Below are positions 16,794-25,476 of a stretch of 64,000 nt of DNA, one piece after another. A program made the position numbers and the translations under genes. The notes below the pieces were generated by a model. The model was not told the DNA's origin, did not search any database, and saw only the letters and a program-made list of their open reading frames with translations. Numbering within the stretch: the first letter of the stretch is position 1; every line of letters begins with the position of its first letter. This DNA comes from JBJMLO01 sp045805265 (GTDB taxonomy: Bacteria > Actinomycetota > UBA4738 > JACQTL01), in assembly GCA_045805265.1 (NCBI GenBank), contig JBJMLO010000018.1, positions 62,001 through 126,000 on the forward strand, written 5' to 3'.

Positions 16794-17759
16794 TCAGGCC
16801 CAGGAGGGTGAGCCGTTGTTCGCGACGGTGGTGATGGGGACCACCGCGGTGCCGTCGGCCCGCATGGCCCAGATCTCCAGGGTCCCCGGGCGCGTGGTCT
16901 CGAACGCGATCCACGCGCCGTCGCGCGACCACGCGGGGCCGGCGTCCATGAACACGCCGGTCCCCCCGCCCGAGTCGGCGGGAGCCGGCGGGCTGATCGG
17001 CACCTGGTCGGCGCCATCCGGTCGCATGACGTACAGGCGCGGCTGGCCGTCCCTCGCGCTCGAGAACGCGATCTCCGAGCCGTCGGGGGACCAGGCCGGC
17101 GAGCCGTCCTCTCCCGGCGCGTCGGTCAGGCGGCGGGCCCCCGAGCCGTCGGGCCGGATCGTGTAGATCTCGTAGTCGCCGTCCCGGTAGCTCTCGAACG
17201 CGATGTTGCCGCCGTCCGGCGACCACGCGGGCGAGCCGTCCAGCGCCGGATCGCGGGTGCGGCGGACCTCGTGGGAGCCGTCGGCGTCCATCGTGTAGAT
17301 CTCCGCGTTCCCGTCCCGCGTGCTCTCGAACGCGATCTTCCTGCCGTCCGGAGACCACGTCGGGTGATAGTCGTCGCCCGGGCTCGACGTCAGGCGCGTG
17401 GCGGCGCCGCCGGCCGCCGGCATGACGAAGATGTCGCTCGCGCCGGCCCGGGTGCTGGCGAACGCGATCCGGGAGCCGTCCGGCGACCACACCGGCCAGG
17501 AGTCGACGGACGCGTCGTCGGTGAGCCTGCGCATCTCCGTGCCGTCGGCGCGGATGGAGTAGATCTGCAACTGGCCGCTCCGGTCGCTCACGAAGACCAG
17601 CGAGCCGGGCCGGGGCATCGTCTGGTGCGGCGGCGCGGGCGACGGACCTGTCGGGGGCTGCGGGAAGAGCCGGATCGGGTTTCCCGGAAAGCCGGAGCAC
17701 GCGGTGCCGGCCACCAGGACGGCGGCGAGGGCCACGCCCCGCGACCGCCTCAATTTCAT
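16794..17759 (-). CDS. TolB-like WD40/PD40 beta-propeller, probable lipoprotein
   Basis: 321 residues from ATG 17759. An n-region MKLRRSRG and hydrophobic stretch end in VLVAGTACSG, a possible but non-ideal lipobox. At least five PD40 blades follow with the SPDGSRIAF-type signature (VWSPDGSRIAF, TWSPDGRKIAF, AWSPDGGNIAF, AWSPDGSEIAF, AWSRDGAWIAF). Such propellers are found in TolB and in many secreted proteins without a Tol system; no other tol gene is present here. Function is therefore not assigned beyond a surface propeller. Confidence 0.78.
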   Translation of the reverse strand: MKLRRSRGVALAAVLVAGTACSGFPGNPIRLFPQPPTGPSPAPPHQTMPRPGSLVFVSDRSGQLQIYSIRADGTEMRRLTDDASVDSWPVWSPDGSRIAFASTRAGASDIFVMPAAGGAATRLTSSPGDDYHPTWSPDGRKIAFESTRDGNAEIYTMDADGSHEVRRTRDPALDGSPAWSPDGGNIAFESYRDGDYEIYTIRPDGSGARRLTDAPGEDGSPAWSPDGSEIAFSSARDGQPRLYVMRPDGADQVPISPPAPADSGGGTGVFMDAGPAWSRDGAWIAFETTRPGTLEIWAMRADGTAVVPITTVANNGSPSWA

Positions 17760-17811
17760 CCAGGCAAACGTACCCCGGGACGGGGGGCCCACGCCGTCGG
17801 GGGCGGGGCGC

Positions 17812-18783
17812 TCAGGACTCCTCTCGCACGTACGGCACCCCGAGCGCGGCCGGGGTCCCCAGCCGCCGGCGGACCGAGCCGCTCGACACGGCGACGAGCG
17901 CCAGGACCGTCATGAGGTACGGCAGCGCGGAGAAGAAGTCCGACGGCAGGTGCACCCCCCGGGCCTGCAGGGTGAACCCCAGGCTCTGGAACGCCCCGAA
18001 CAGATACGCCCCGATCAGCAGCAGGTCCGGACGCCAGAACGCGAAGATGACGAGAGCGATCGCGATGAACCCGGCGCCGGTGGTGAGCCCATCGGTCCAG
18101 TTCGAGAACAGCACCAGCGTGAAGTACGCGCCGCCCACACCGGCGAACATGCCGCCCACCACCGTGTGCGCGTAGCGGTACCGGCCGACGTTGATGCCCA
18201 TGGCGTCGGCGGACTGTGGCGCCTCCCCCACCGAACGGAGGTACAGGCCCGTCCGGGTCCGGTACAGGTAGAGGGACACCAGGATCACCAGCACCCACGA
18301 CGCGTACACCATGGCGTTCTCGTGGAACAGAACGGGCCCGAGGACCGGCGTGCTCTTGAGGCCGAACACGTCGATCGCCTGGAACTGGTGCCTCCCTGGC
18401 TTCGATCCCAGGTGCCAGACCACGCCGAGGTACGACGAGAGCCCGATGACCCCGGCGAAGATCGTGAGCGCGAGGCCCGAGACGATCTGGTTGGCCCGCA
18501 GCGTGATGGTGACGAACGCGTGGATCAGCGCCATGAGCCCGCCGGCCACGGCCGCGACGAGGACGGCCACCGTGAGGACGACCCACGCGGGCCCGCCGAG
18601 ACGCTGGGACGCCCAGAACCCGGTCACGGCACCCATGAGCATCATGCCCTCGACGCCCAGGTTCAGGACCCCGGAGCGCTCGGCCAGCAACTCGCCGAGC
18701 CCCGCGAGCAGCAGCGGGGTCCCGTACAGGATCGCGGAGGCAGTGATCGAGACACCGATGCTGTTGTTGACGGCGGCGATCAT
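17812..18783 (-). CDS. BMP-type nucleoside ABC transporter, permease 2
   Basis: 323 residues of the BPD_transp_2 (RbsC-like) permease family: about eight or nine membrane segments, with the diagnostic GVLNLGVEGMMLMGA near the N-terminus and LRSVGEAPQSADAMGIN in the cytoplasmic coupling loop. It forms the inner-membrane channel with permease 1. Its ATG overlaps the permease 1 stop (ATGA). Last gene of the four-gene importer operon. Confidence 0.9.
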   Translation of the reverse strand: MIAAVNNSIGVSITASAILYGTPLLLAGLGELLAERSGVLNLGVEGMMLMGAVTGFWASQRLGGPAWVVLTVAVLVAAVAGGLMALIHAFVTITLRANQIVSGLALTIFAGVIGLSSYLGVVWHLGSKPGRHQFQAIDVFGLKSTPVLGPVLFHENAMVYASWVLVILVSLYLYRTRTGLYLRSVGEAPQSADAMGINVGRYRYAHTVVGGMFAGVGGAYFTLVLFSNWTDGLTTGAGFIAIALVIFAFWRPDLLLIGAYLFGAFQSLGFTLQARGVHLPSDFFSALPYLMTVLALVAVSSGSVRRRLGTPAALGVPYVREES

Positions 18784-19946
18784 CCGGCCGGCACCTCGCC
18801 CACGCTGATCGGCTCGGGAGCCCCGGGCGGGGGCTCCGCGGGCGGGCCGCCCTTCGCGGCCGCGGGGCGGCGGGTGACGTGGATCCGGTATCGCGCCACG
18901 ATCTCGCCGCCGAGGACACAGAACAGCAGGATGCCCTCCATGGTCCCGACCAGGCCGATGGGGAACCCGGGGCCCTGCAGCGCGAAACCGGCGTTGGTGA
19001 GCGCGCCGATCAGGAACGACACCACGACCACGGCGATCGGGTTGTAGCGCGCGAGGGCGGCCACCACGATGCCCGTGTACCCGAAGCCGGCGGCCTGGAG
19101 GCCCCGCGGATCGAGCACGTGGGCGAAGTCGCCCACCTGGCTCGCCCCGCCGAGTCCGGCCAGGGCGCCGGAGATCGCCATAACCGACAGGATCTTGCGG
19201 CGCGTCCGCATGCCGGCGTACCGGGCGGCGTTGGGCGAGTCGCTGATGACCCGCATCTCGAACCCGTACCGGGTCGCGCGGATCATCCACCACAGGATCG
19301 CGCCGACCGCGATCCCCACCAGCAGCCCCAGCGGGACGTCCAGGGACCCGATCGGGAGGGCCGGCCACGTGCCCTTGGACGGGAGGTACTTCCCCTGGGG
19401 GAACACCTTCGCCGCCGGCGAGACCAGGTCCCGCCAGTAGGACTTGCTGTCGTAGATCAGGTAGTACAGGAGCAGCCCCGCCACGTAGTTCAGCATCAGC
19501 GAGGTCAGGATCTCGTTCGTGTTCAGGTAGGCCCGCAACGCCCCCGGTACGGCCGCCCACAGCGATCCCGCGAGCACGCCTCCGACCGTCATGGCCACGA
19601 TCAGGGCCGGGCCCGGGAGGTGGGACAGGGCGAGGCCGACGCCCGACGCCCCCAGGGCCCCCATGTACAGCTGGCCCTCCCCGCCGATGTTCCACACCTT
19701 CATCCGGAACGCCACCGCCACCGCGAGCCCGGTGAACAGCAGGGGCGTGGAGGCGATCAGGGTCTGGCCGAGGGCCCCCGGCTCGGTGAAGCTGGCTTCC
19801 CCGATCCGGCGGTAGGTCGCGAACGGGTCGTGCCCGGTGGCCGCGAGGACGATCCCGGCAAGGACCAGCGCGAGGAGGATCGAGCCGAGCGGAACGGCGA
19901 TCCCGAACCATCGCGGCGTCGTGAGCCTCCGCTCGAACCGGATCAC
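18780..19946 (-). CDS. BMP-type nucleoside ABC transporter, permease 1
   Basis: 388 residues from GTG 19946, overlapping the ATPase stop (GTGA). The N-terminus is cytoplasmic, followed by multiple membrane segments (LGSILLALVLAGIVLAA, LLFTGLAVAVAFRM), the KVWNIGGEGQLYMGA signature and the coupling helix segment ISDSPNAARYAGM. This is the larger of the two permeases of nucleoside/BMP importers. A frame open upstream of this start overlaps the ATPase gene and is not used. Confidence 0.9.
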   Translation of the reverse strand: MIRFERRLTTPRWFGIAVPLGSILLALVLAGIVLAATGHDPFATYRRIGEASFTEPGALGQTLIASTPLLFTGLAVAVAFRMKVWNIGGEGQLYMGALGASGVGLALSHLPGPALIVAMTVGGVLAGSLWAAVPGALRAYLNTNEILTSLMLNYVAGLLLYYLIYDSKSYWRDLVSPAAKVFPQGKYLPSKGTWPALPIGSLDVPLGLLVGIAVGAILWWMIRATRYGFEMRVISDSPNAARYAGMRTRRKILSVMAISGALAGLGGASQVGDFAHVLDPRGLQAAGFGYTGIVVAALARYNPIAVVVVSFLIGALTNAGFALQGPGFPIGLVGTMEGILLFCVLGGEIVARYRIHVTRRPAAAKGGPPAEPPPGAPEPISVGEVPAG

Positions 19947-21517
19947 GCCTTCGTCCCCGACATCATGAGGCCGATGGTCTCGATGTCCGCGTCGTCCCGG
20001 TCCACCACGCCGACCACTCGCCCGCCGTACATGACCGCGATGCGGTCGGAGAGGTCGAAGATCTCGTCGAGGTCCTCGCTGATGAGGAGCACCCCCAGCC
20101 CGTTCCCGGCCGATTCGACCAGGACGCGCCGCACGCTGTCGGTCGCCGCCACGTCCAGGCCACGCGTCGGCGACGCGGCGACCAGGACCTTGGGGTGCCC
20201 GGACAGCTCGCGGGCCAGGAGCAGCTTCTGGATGTTGCCGCCGGACAGCTCCCGGGCCAGCGTCTTCGGGCCCCGGGCCACGATGTCGAACCGCTCGATC
20301 AGCCGGGTGGCGTTCTGCGCGGTCTCCCTGGCGTTGATGACCGGGCCGTGCCCGTTCTCCCGGTAGGACTTCAAGATGAGGTTGTCGGCGATCGAGAGCC
20401 CGGGCGCGATGCCGACCCCCATTCGCTCCTCGGGGATGTACGCGAGGCCGCTCGAGATTGCCTCCCGCGGCACGCCCCGCTGGTTCCGGCCGCCGATGGC
20501 GACCTCCCCGGCGGTCCTGGGCCGTTCGCCCGCAATCACCTCGGCCAGCTCGCGCTGGCCGTTCCCGGCCACGCCGGCGACCCCCACGATCTCGCCGGCC
20601 CGGACCTCCAGCGAGACGTACGCGAGGGCCGGCAGCCCGAGGTCGCCCTTGGCGCCCACGCCGGACAAGGCGAGCACGACGTCGCCCGAGGAGCGGCCGT
20701 GCTCCTCCTTGCGGGCCAGCTCGATGTCGCGCCCCACCATCAGACGGGCCAGCGAGCGGGCATCGGACTGCCCGGTTCGCACGGTGCCGACCCCTCGGCC
20801 GCCCCGCAGGACGGTGACTCGGTCCGAGACCGCCAGGACCTCGGGCAGCTTGTGCGAGATGAAGATCACGGTCGACCCCCGGTTGGCCATCTCCCGCAGG
20901 GTCGAGAACAGCTGGTCGACCTCGATCGGCGTAAGCACCGTGGTCGGCTCGTCGAGGATGAGGATTCGGGCCCCCCGGTACAGCGCCTTCAGGATCTCGA
21001 CCCGCTGCTGCTCCCCCACCGAGAGCTGCCAGATCTTCGCGCGGGGATCGATGTCCATCCGGAACTGCTGGGCGAGGTCGTCGATCTCGCCACGCACACG
21101 CCGCGGCGAGAGCCACCGTCCCCGGCGGCGCGACCATCCGAGGACGACGTTCTCCGCGACCGACATGCTCGGAACCAGGCGGAAGTGCTGATGGACCATG
21201 AAGATCCCGGCGGCGTGCGCGTCCCTCGGCGAACGGAACACCGCTCGCTTGCCCGAGACCTCCACCCGCCCGGCGTCCGGGTGGTACAGCCCGGCCAGGA
21301 CGTTACACAGGGTGGTCTTGCCCGCGCCGTTCTCGCCGAGCAGCGCGTGCACCTCGCCCGGGAGCGCCTCGAACGTGACGTCGGCGTTGGCGACGACTCC
21401 CGGGAAGCGCTTCGTGACGGCCCGGGCCGCCACCGCCGGAGGCGATCCGGCGGTGGCGGTCGTGGCTGTATCCGGGGCCCCGCTCTCGCCGATCGGGGGG
21501 CTATCGCTCGGATTCAC
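19943..21517 (-). CDS. BMP-type nucleoside ABC transporter, double ATP-binding protein
   Basis: 524 residues with two ABC domains. Domain 1 has Walker A GENGAGKTT, signature LSVGEQQRVEI and Walker B ILILDEPTTVLTP. Domain 2 has the degenerate Walker A GVAGNGQRE and signature LSGGNIQKLLLARE, as is usual for sugar/nucleoside (RbsA-like) double ATPases. It powers import by the two downstream permeases. The first 27 residues are a Ser/Ala/Thr-rich extension of unclear reality. It lies 46 bases downstream of the substrate-binding lipoprotein gene. Confidence 0.93.
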   Translation of the reverse strand: MNPSDSPPIGESGAPDTATTATAGSPPAVAARAVTKRFPGVVANADVTFEALPGEVHALLGENGAGKTTLCNVLAGLYHPDAGRVEVSGKRAVFRSPRDAHAAGIFMVHQHFRLVPSMSVAENVVLGWSRRRGRWLSPRRVRGEIDDLAQQFRMDIDPRAKIWQLSVGEQQRVEILKALYRGARILILDEPTTVLTPIEVDQLFSTLREMANRGSTVIFISHKLPEVLAVSDRVTVLRGGRGVGTVRTGQSDARSLARLMVGRDIELARKEEHGRSSGDVVLALSGVGAKGDLGLPALAYVSLEVRAGEIVGVAGVAGNGQRELAEVIAGERPRTAGEVAIGGRNQRGVPREAISSGLAYIPEERMGVGIAPGLSIADNLILKSYRENGHGPVINARETAQNATRLIERFDIVARGPKTLARELSGGNIQKLLLARELSGHPKVLVAASPTRGLDVAATDSVRRVLVESAGNGLGVLLISEDLDEIFDLSDRIAVMYGGRVVGVVDRDDADIETIGLMMSGTKA

Positions 21518-21563
21518 TCCGCCGGTCTCCTCCCGGGCTAGGGCCTCGCTCTCGAGCCCCCCG

Positions 21564-22685
21564 CTAGCCCGAGGGGCTGCCGATGACGCCCTTCACGAAC
21601 CAGTTCAACTCGTACAGCTGCTTCACGGACAGTCGCTGGCCCTGGGGGACGCCGACGCTCCCGTCCTGCTTGGTGACGGGCCCGGCGAACTCGTAGAACG
21701 AGCCGTCGATCAGGGCCTGCTTCTTCGATTCGATCGTCTGGCGGGTGGACTGGCCCACGGACTGCCCGAACGGCGCGAGCTGGATGAGCCCGTCCTTCAG
21801 GCTCCCGTAGTAGAAGTGGCTCTTCCAGGACCCGCCCATCGCGGCCTTGACTTCCTTCACGTAGTACGGCCCCCAGTTGAAGTTCGTCGCCGTCAACCAG
21901 TTTTTGGGCGCGAACGACAGCTGGTTCGAGTCGTAGCCGCTCCAGGGGAGGTCGTTGGACTTGGCCACCTCGCCCGTGGCCGGGCTGTCCTGCCCGTCGC
22001 CGAGCGTGTCGACGCCCGCGGACACCAGGCTCTGGGCCGCCTGGCGCTCCTTGGCGGGGTCGAACCAGGTGTTGGTCCACTCGACCTGGACCGTGTCCGC
22101 AGGGTTCACGGACTGGGCCCCGAGCGTGAAGGCGTCGATCTCCCGGATGACCTCGGGGATCGGGAACGGGGCCACGAAGCCGATCTTGCCGCTCTTGGAC
22201 GCCGCGCCGGCCGCGATGCCGGTCAGGTAGTCGCCGTCCTCGGCGGCTCCGAAGTACTCCGACATGTTCGGCAGGACCGTCGTTCCCGTGGCCTGCTCGA
22301 ACTTCACGTCCGGGTACTTCTTCGCCGCGGCCGCCACCGCCGGCTGGAACCCGAACGAGGTGGCGAAAATGATCTTCGCGCCCTGGTTCACCAGGCCGTT
22401 GATGACCTGCGTGACCTGGGGCCCCTCGGGGACGTTCTGCTTGTAGATCGTCTTGACCTGGTCGCCCAGGGTGCTCTGCACCAGCTGGCGCCCCTTGTCG
22501 TGGGCCTCGGTCCAGCCGGCGTCGTTCGTCGGCCCGACGTAGATCCAGGCAGCGACGAACGGCTCGGTCGAGCCCCCGGTGTTGTTGTTGCCGTTCCCGT
22601 TGTTGTCGTTCGAGTTGCCGCACGCCGCCGCCACGATCGCGACGGCGGCCGCGAGGACGGTCAGCCCAACCCTCGTCTTCCGCAT
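21564..22685 (-). CDS. BMP family substrate-binding lipoprotein
   Basis: 373 residues from ATG 22685, with AAGGAGGGG just upstream. The signal peptide ends in AAVAIVAAACGN, an acceptable lipobox with the lipidated Cys, followed by an Asn/Gly linker (GNGNNNTGG). The mature fold is Bmp/PnrA-like, with VAAWIYVGPTNDAGWTEAHD, GAKIIFATSFGF and KIGFVAPFPIPEVIREIDAF. Such proteins capture purine nucleosides outside the membrane and feed the adjacent ABC importer. First gene of the operon; its upstream region holds a set of repeated half-sites. Confidence 0.9.
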   Translation of the reverse strand: MRKTRVGLTVLAAAVAIVAAACGNSNDNNGNGNNNTGGSTEPFVAAWIYVGPTNDAGWTEAHDKGRQLVQSTLGDQVKTIYKQNVPEGPQVTQVINGLVNQGAKIIFATSFGFQPAVAAAAKKYPDVKFEQATGTTVLPNMSEYFGAAEDGDYLTGIAAGAASKSGKIGFVAPFPIPEVIREIDAFTLGAQSVNPADTVQVEWTNTWFDPAKERQAAQSLVSAGVDTLGDGQDSPATGEVAKSNDLPWSGYDSNQLSFAPKNWLTATNFNWGPYYVKEVKAAMGGSWKSHFYYGSLKDGLIQLAPFGQSVGQSTRQTIESKKQALIDGSFYEFAGPVTKQDGSVGVPQGQRLSVKQLYELNWFVKGVIGSPSG

Positions 22686-23111
22686 CGGGTACCCCTCCTT
22701 ACCTCGGAGCACCGGCGGTCGGCGGTCGCCCCCACCGGTCGTCCAGCAGCCTGACTCCGTTGCCGTCCGGCCCCATCTTCCCCCTTTCGCCGGGCGCTCG
22801 CCCCCCAGTCCGGGCCCATCCCCGGACGGCCCGGCCGAGCCTTCCCACGACCCTTCCGGTCCCGCCTTGCGAGGGCCGAGCGCCGCGAACGATGACCATC
22901 CGGGGACCAGTGTAGAAATGGCACCGAACGCCGTACGGGCCGTTCGGCGCCTCACGGAGTGGCCGTTCGGGCCCCCCACGCCACCGACGCGCTGGGATCA
23001 TCGCACGCCCGGACCCGGATATGAAAGGCATCCCCGGTGGCCGGCGGGCCGGCCGGGAAGACCGCTTCGCTATTGTCGCGGCGTGAGGCGAGACGAGCGA
23101 GGAGGACGTCG
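22686..23111. other. 426-base divergent intergenic region
   Basis: This lies between the BMP lipoprotein gene (minus) and the small membrane protein gene (plus) and should contain both promoters. I see no convincing gene or RNA. Three related half-sites occur: CCGAACG (22924-22930) opposite CGTTCGG (22941-22947), and the direct copies GGCCGTTCGG at 22938-22947 and 22961-22970. Each gene has a good ribosome-binding site close to its start; clear -35/-10 pairs are not visible. Confidence 0.5.
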
Positions 23112-23546
23112 ATGAGCGACCGCACCCCACAGCAGCCGGAAACACCCCCCGGATCGGCCGCCGCGGCCGAGCAGTCCGCCCGGCGGGCCGAAGACACCGC
23201 CGAATATGCCCAGCGGCAGAGCCAGGACGCGCTCGCGGTGGCCGAGTCGGCGCGGGAGGCCGCGCTGGAGGCGGCCCGGAAGGCCGGACGGTTCTCCCGG
23301 GAGTTCTTGGTCACGGTGATCTCGGTGGTCACCACCGCCTTCGGCGTGGTGGTCGCGCTGGCCTGGAACACGGCCCTGTCCAACTGGCTGAAGGGGTTCT
23401 CGGAAGATGCCAGGACGATCGGCCTGTTCATCTATGCGCTGCTGATCACGTTCCTCGCCGTAATGGCGATCGTGATCCTGTCGAGGGTGGCCCGGCGGAT
23501 CGGGGCCGACCCCATCGAGTTCAAGCTCGGGGCGAAGAAGGAGTAG
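23112..23546 (+). CDS. Small membrane protein, DUF5654-like
   Basis: 144 residues. An Ala/Glu/Arg-rich, probably coiled-coil N-terminal half (AAAAEQSARRAEDTAEYAQR) is followed by two membrane segments: VISVVTTAFGVVVALAWNTAL and TIGLFIYALLITFLAVMAIVIL. The AFGVVVALAWN motif and two-helix layout resemble DUF5654 proteins, which have no known function. ATG 23112 is preceded by GAGGAGG at good spacing, so the upstream in-frame start is not needed. It ends three bases before the convergent SpoIID gene stop. Confidence 0.68.
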   Translation: MSDRTPQQPETPPGSAAAAEQSARRAEDTAEYAQRQSQDALAVAESAREAALEAARKAGRFSREFLVTVISVVTTAFGVVVALAWNTALSNWLKGFSEDARTIGLFIYALLITFLAVMAIVILSRVARRIGADPIEFKLGAKKE

Positions 23547-23549
23547 CCC

Positions 23550-25382
23550 TCAGGTCCGACGGCACGCGCCCGAGGTGGGGCAGGTGACGGTGCCATGCTC
23601 GAAGGACGAGCGGAGGGTGCCGCCGGACAGGTGCTGCACGTCCGAGGTGGGGAACCCAAGCGAACTTCGGGCGCTGCCCGCGTGGAGGTAGTAGGTGAGG
23701 ACCCTCCCGTAGACCTCGTGCGCGCCGACGCCCGACTTGGCCCAGATGGTTCCTGCGGCGAAGTCCGCCCGGAAACAGTCGCCGGGGGCGCATCCCGTGG
23801 GCTTCGAGAGCGCGAAGACGTCGGAGCGGGGGAGCCCGAGGATGCCGCCCGCGCCTCCGAGCGTGAGGTACTTGGCGTAGACCACGCCGTGGACCCACTT
23901 CGCCGGGCTCACCGCAGGGTTCACGTAGAGGCCACCGTTGGAGAACTTCTGGGCCTGGCCGCCGCCGATGCTTCGGGCGGGCGTCAGCGCCAGCCCGGGG
24001 GCGCACGTCAGGGCGTCGTACCGGGACCTGATGGCGCCCACGACGTTCCGGTCGTGGTTGATCCAGACCTTGTCGTCCAGCAGGCCGAGCGCCGAGCTGA
24101 ACTGCGGCCCGGTGAGCGTGGCGCTGGCGGCGCTGGTCCCGCTGGAAGCGCCGGCGGCCGCACTGCCCCCCGAGCCGTTCACCTCGATCGACAGGATCCG
24201 GCCCGATTGCTTCGTGTGGGTCGGGACGAACCCCGACACCGTGCCCACGTTGGCGTAGCGGTCGATGCTGGCGCTGACCTGGGACCGGGTGAGCGACTCG
24301 CGCCACGTCCGCAGGCCGACGGGGGCGGCGTAGTCGCCCGGGTCGCACACCGCGCGGAGGTACGGCACCGGAGTGCTGGTGAACCAGACGTTCTCGTTGC
24401 TCTCGGTGTAGCCCCCGCTCGAGGAGTAGTAGTTCGTCAGCGCGGCGGCTCCCTGGTACAGGACGACCTGGCCGCTCGTCTGGTTGACGGCCTGGCGCCA
24501 GTTCGCGCCGTAGGCGTCCGCCTCCTTGTCCCACCCGATGTAGGACTGGTCGGTGGAGTTCGGGTACACGCCGCAGTTGCACGTGGCGCGGTGCAGCCCG
24601 GCGTGCGACTCGACGTAGAGCGCGTACGACCGCCCGGCCACGGCCTGGGCCTGCATGGCGGCCTGGGGCCACGAGCTGGGGACCTCCCCGAGACCGTACA
24701 GGTACTGGTCCGGCGGCATGACGCCGACCGCCCGGAGAAGCCAGGAACAGCTCGAGCAGTTCCGGTAGATGTTGAACTCGACGTAGCCGCGGCCGTACGG
24801 GTGGCCGGCCTCGGCGATGCCCACCCGGGCGTCGTTCTGCTCGTAGGCGGCGTACATCCGCCACCCCGGGCCGCCGAGCGTGCCCACGACGTGGCCGCTC
24901 GCGTTGATCAGCCGGTAATGGGCGTCGGTGGTGGGGCGGACCGTCCACGTCGCGCCGTTCGTGATCGTGTACTTGTCGCCGGCGGTCGGCTTCCCGAACC
25001 GGAGCGCCACCGGCCCGGACATTGCGGTGAGGTGCAGCACCGACCGATCCCAGGTGAACCCGACCCGGACGATGTCGGGGGAGCCGGCGGGCGCCCGGCC
25101 CACCGACGTGTGCGAGAAGTAATGGGTGAGGATCCGGGTGGCGCTCCACCCCCTCCTGGCCAGGCCGTACGCGCCCCACTGCGACATGCCGACGCCGTGG
25201 CCCCAGCCGCTGCCGTAGAACACGAACGTGTCGGCCTTTCCCGTCGTGGCCGTGTCGGCGGATGGCCGGGGGGGCGCGGCCATGGCCGACGAGGGGTCGC
25301 CGCCGCTGGCGCCCGCGATCCCCGCGGGGAGGATGGCCGCGAGCGCGGCCGAGAGGGTGATGGCGAGGAGTCGGTTCCGCAT
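23550..25382 (-). CDS. Secreted SpoIID/LytB-domain protein with C-terminal LGFP-type repeats
   Basis: 610 residues. The signal peptide (MRNRLLAITLSAALAAILPAG) is followed by a SpoIID core with GSGWGHGVGMSQWGAYGLARRG, YLYGLGEVPSSWPQAAMQAQAVAGRSYAL and the Gly/Ser-rich DQSYIGWDKEADAY region. C-terminal units LGLPRSD, DFAAGTIWAKSG and LGFPTSD are LGFP-like wall-binding repeats. SpoIID-type proteins are lytic transglycosylases in sporulating Firmicutes, and related LytB/SpoIID domains occur in non-sporulating bacteria. A role in wall remodelling outside the membrane is inferred; it need not mean sporulation. Confidence 0.88.
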   Translation of the reverse strand: MRNRLLAITLSAALAAILPAGIAGASGGDPSSAMAAPPRPSADTATTGKADTFVFYGSGWGHGVGMSQWGAYGLARRGWSATRILTHYFSHTSVGRAPAGSPDIVRVGFTWDRSVLHLTAMSGPVALRFGKPTAGDKYTITNGATWTVRPTTDAHYRLINASGHVVGTLGGPGWRMYAAYEQNDARVGIAEAGHPYGRGYVEFNIYRNCSSCSWLLRAVGVMPPDQYLYGLGEVPSSWPQAAMQAQAVAGRSYALYVESHAGLHRATCNCGVYPNSTDQSYIGWDKEADAYGANWRQAVNQTSGQVVLYQGAAALTNYYSSSGGYTESNENVWFTSTPVPYLRAVCDPGDYAAPVGLRTWRESLTRSQVSASIDRYANVGTVSGFVPTHTKQSGRILSIEVNGSGGSAAAGASSGTSAASATLTGPQFSSALGLLDDKVWINHDRNVVGAIRSRYDALTCAPGLALTPARSIGGGQAQKFSNGGLYVNPAVSPAKWVHGVVYAKYLTLGGAGGILGLPRSDVFALSKPTGCAPGDCFRADFAAGTIWAKSGVGAHEVYGRVLTYYLHAGSARSSLGFPTSDVQHLSGGTLRSSFEHGTVTCPTSGACRRT

Positions 25383-25476
25383 GTCAGGGGGCCGGCGGGC
25401 GGCAACCTAACACATCGTCCCGATCCGACTGGTCCTTGACGGAGATTCCTCGCAACCCGTGCCGGCGGGCCGTGAT

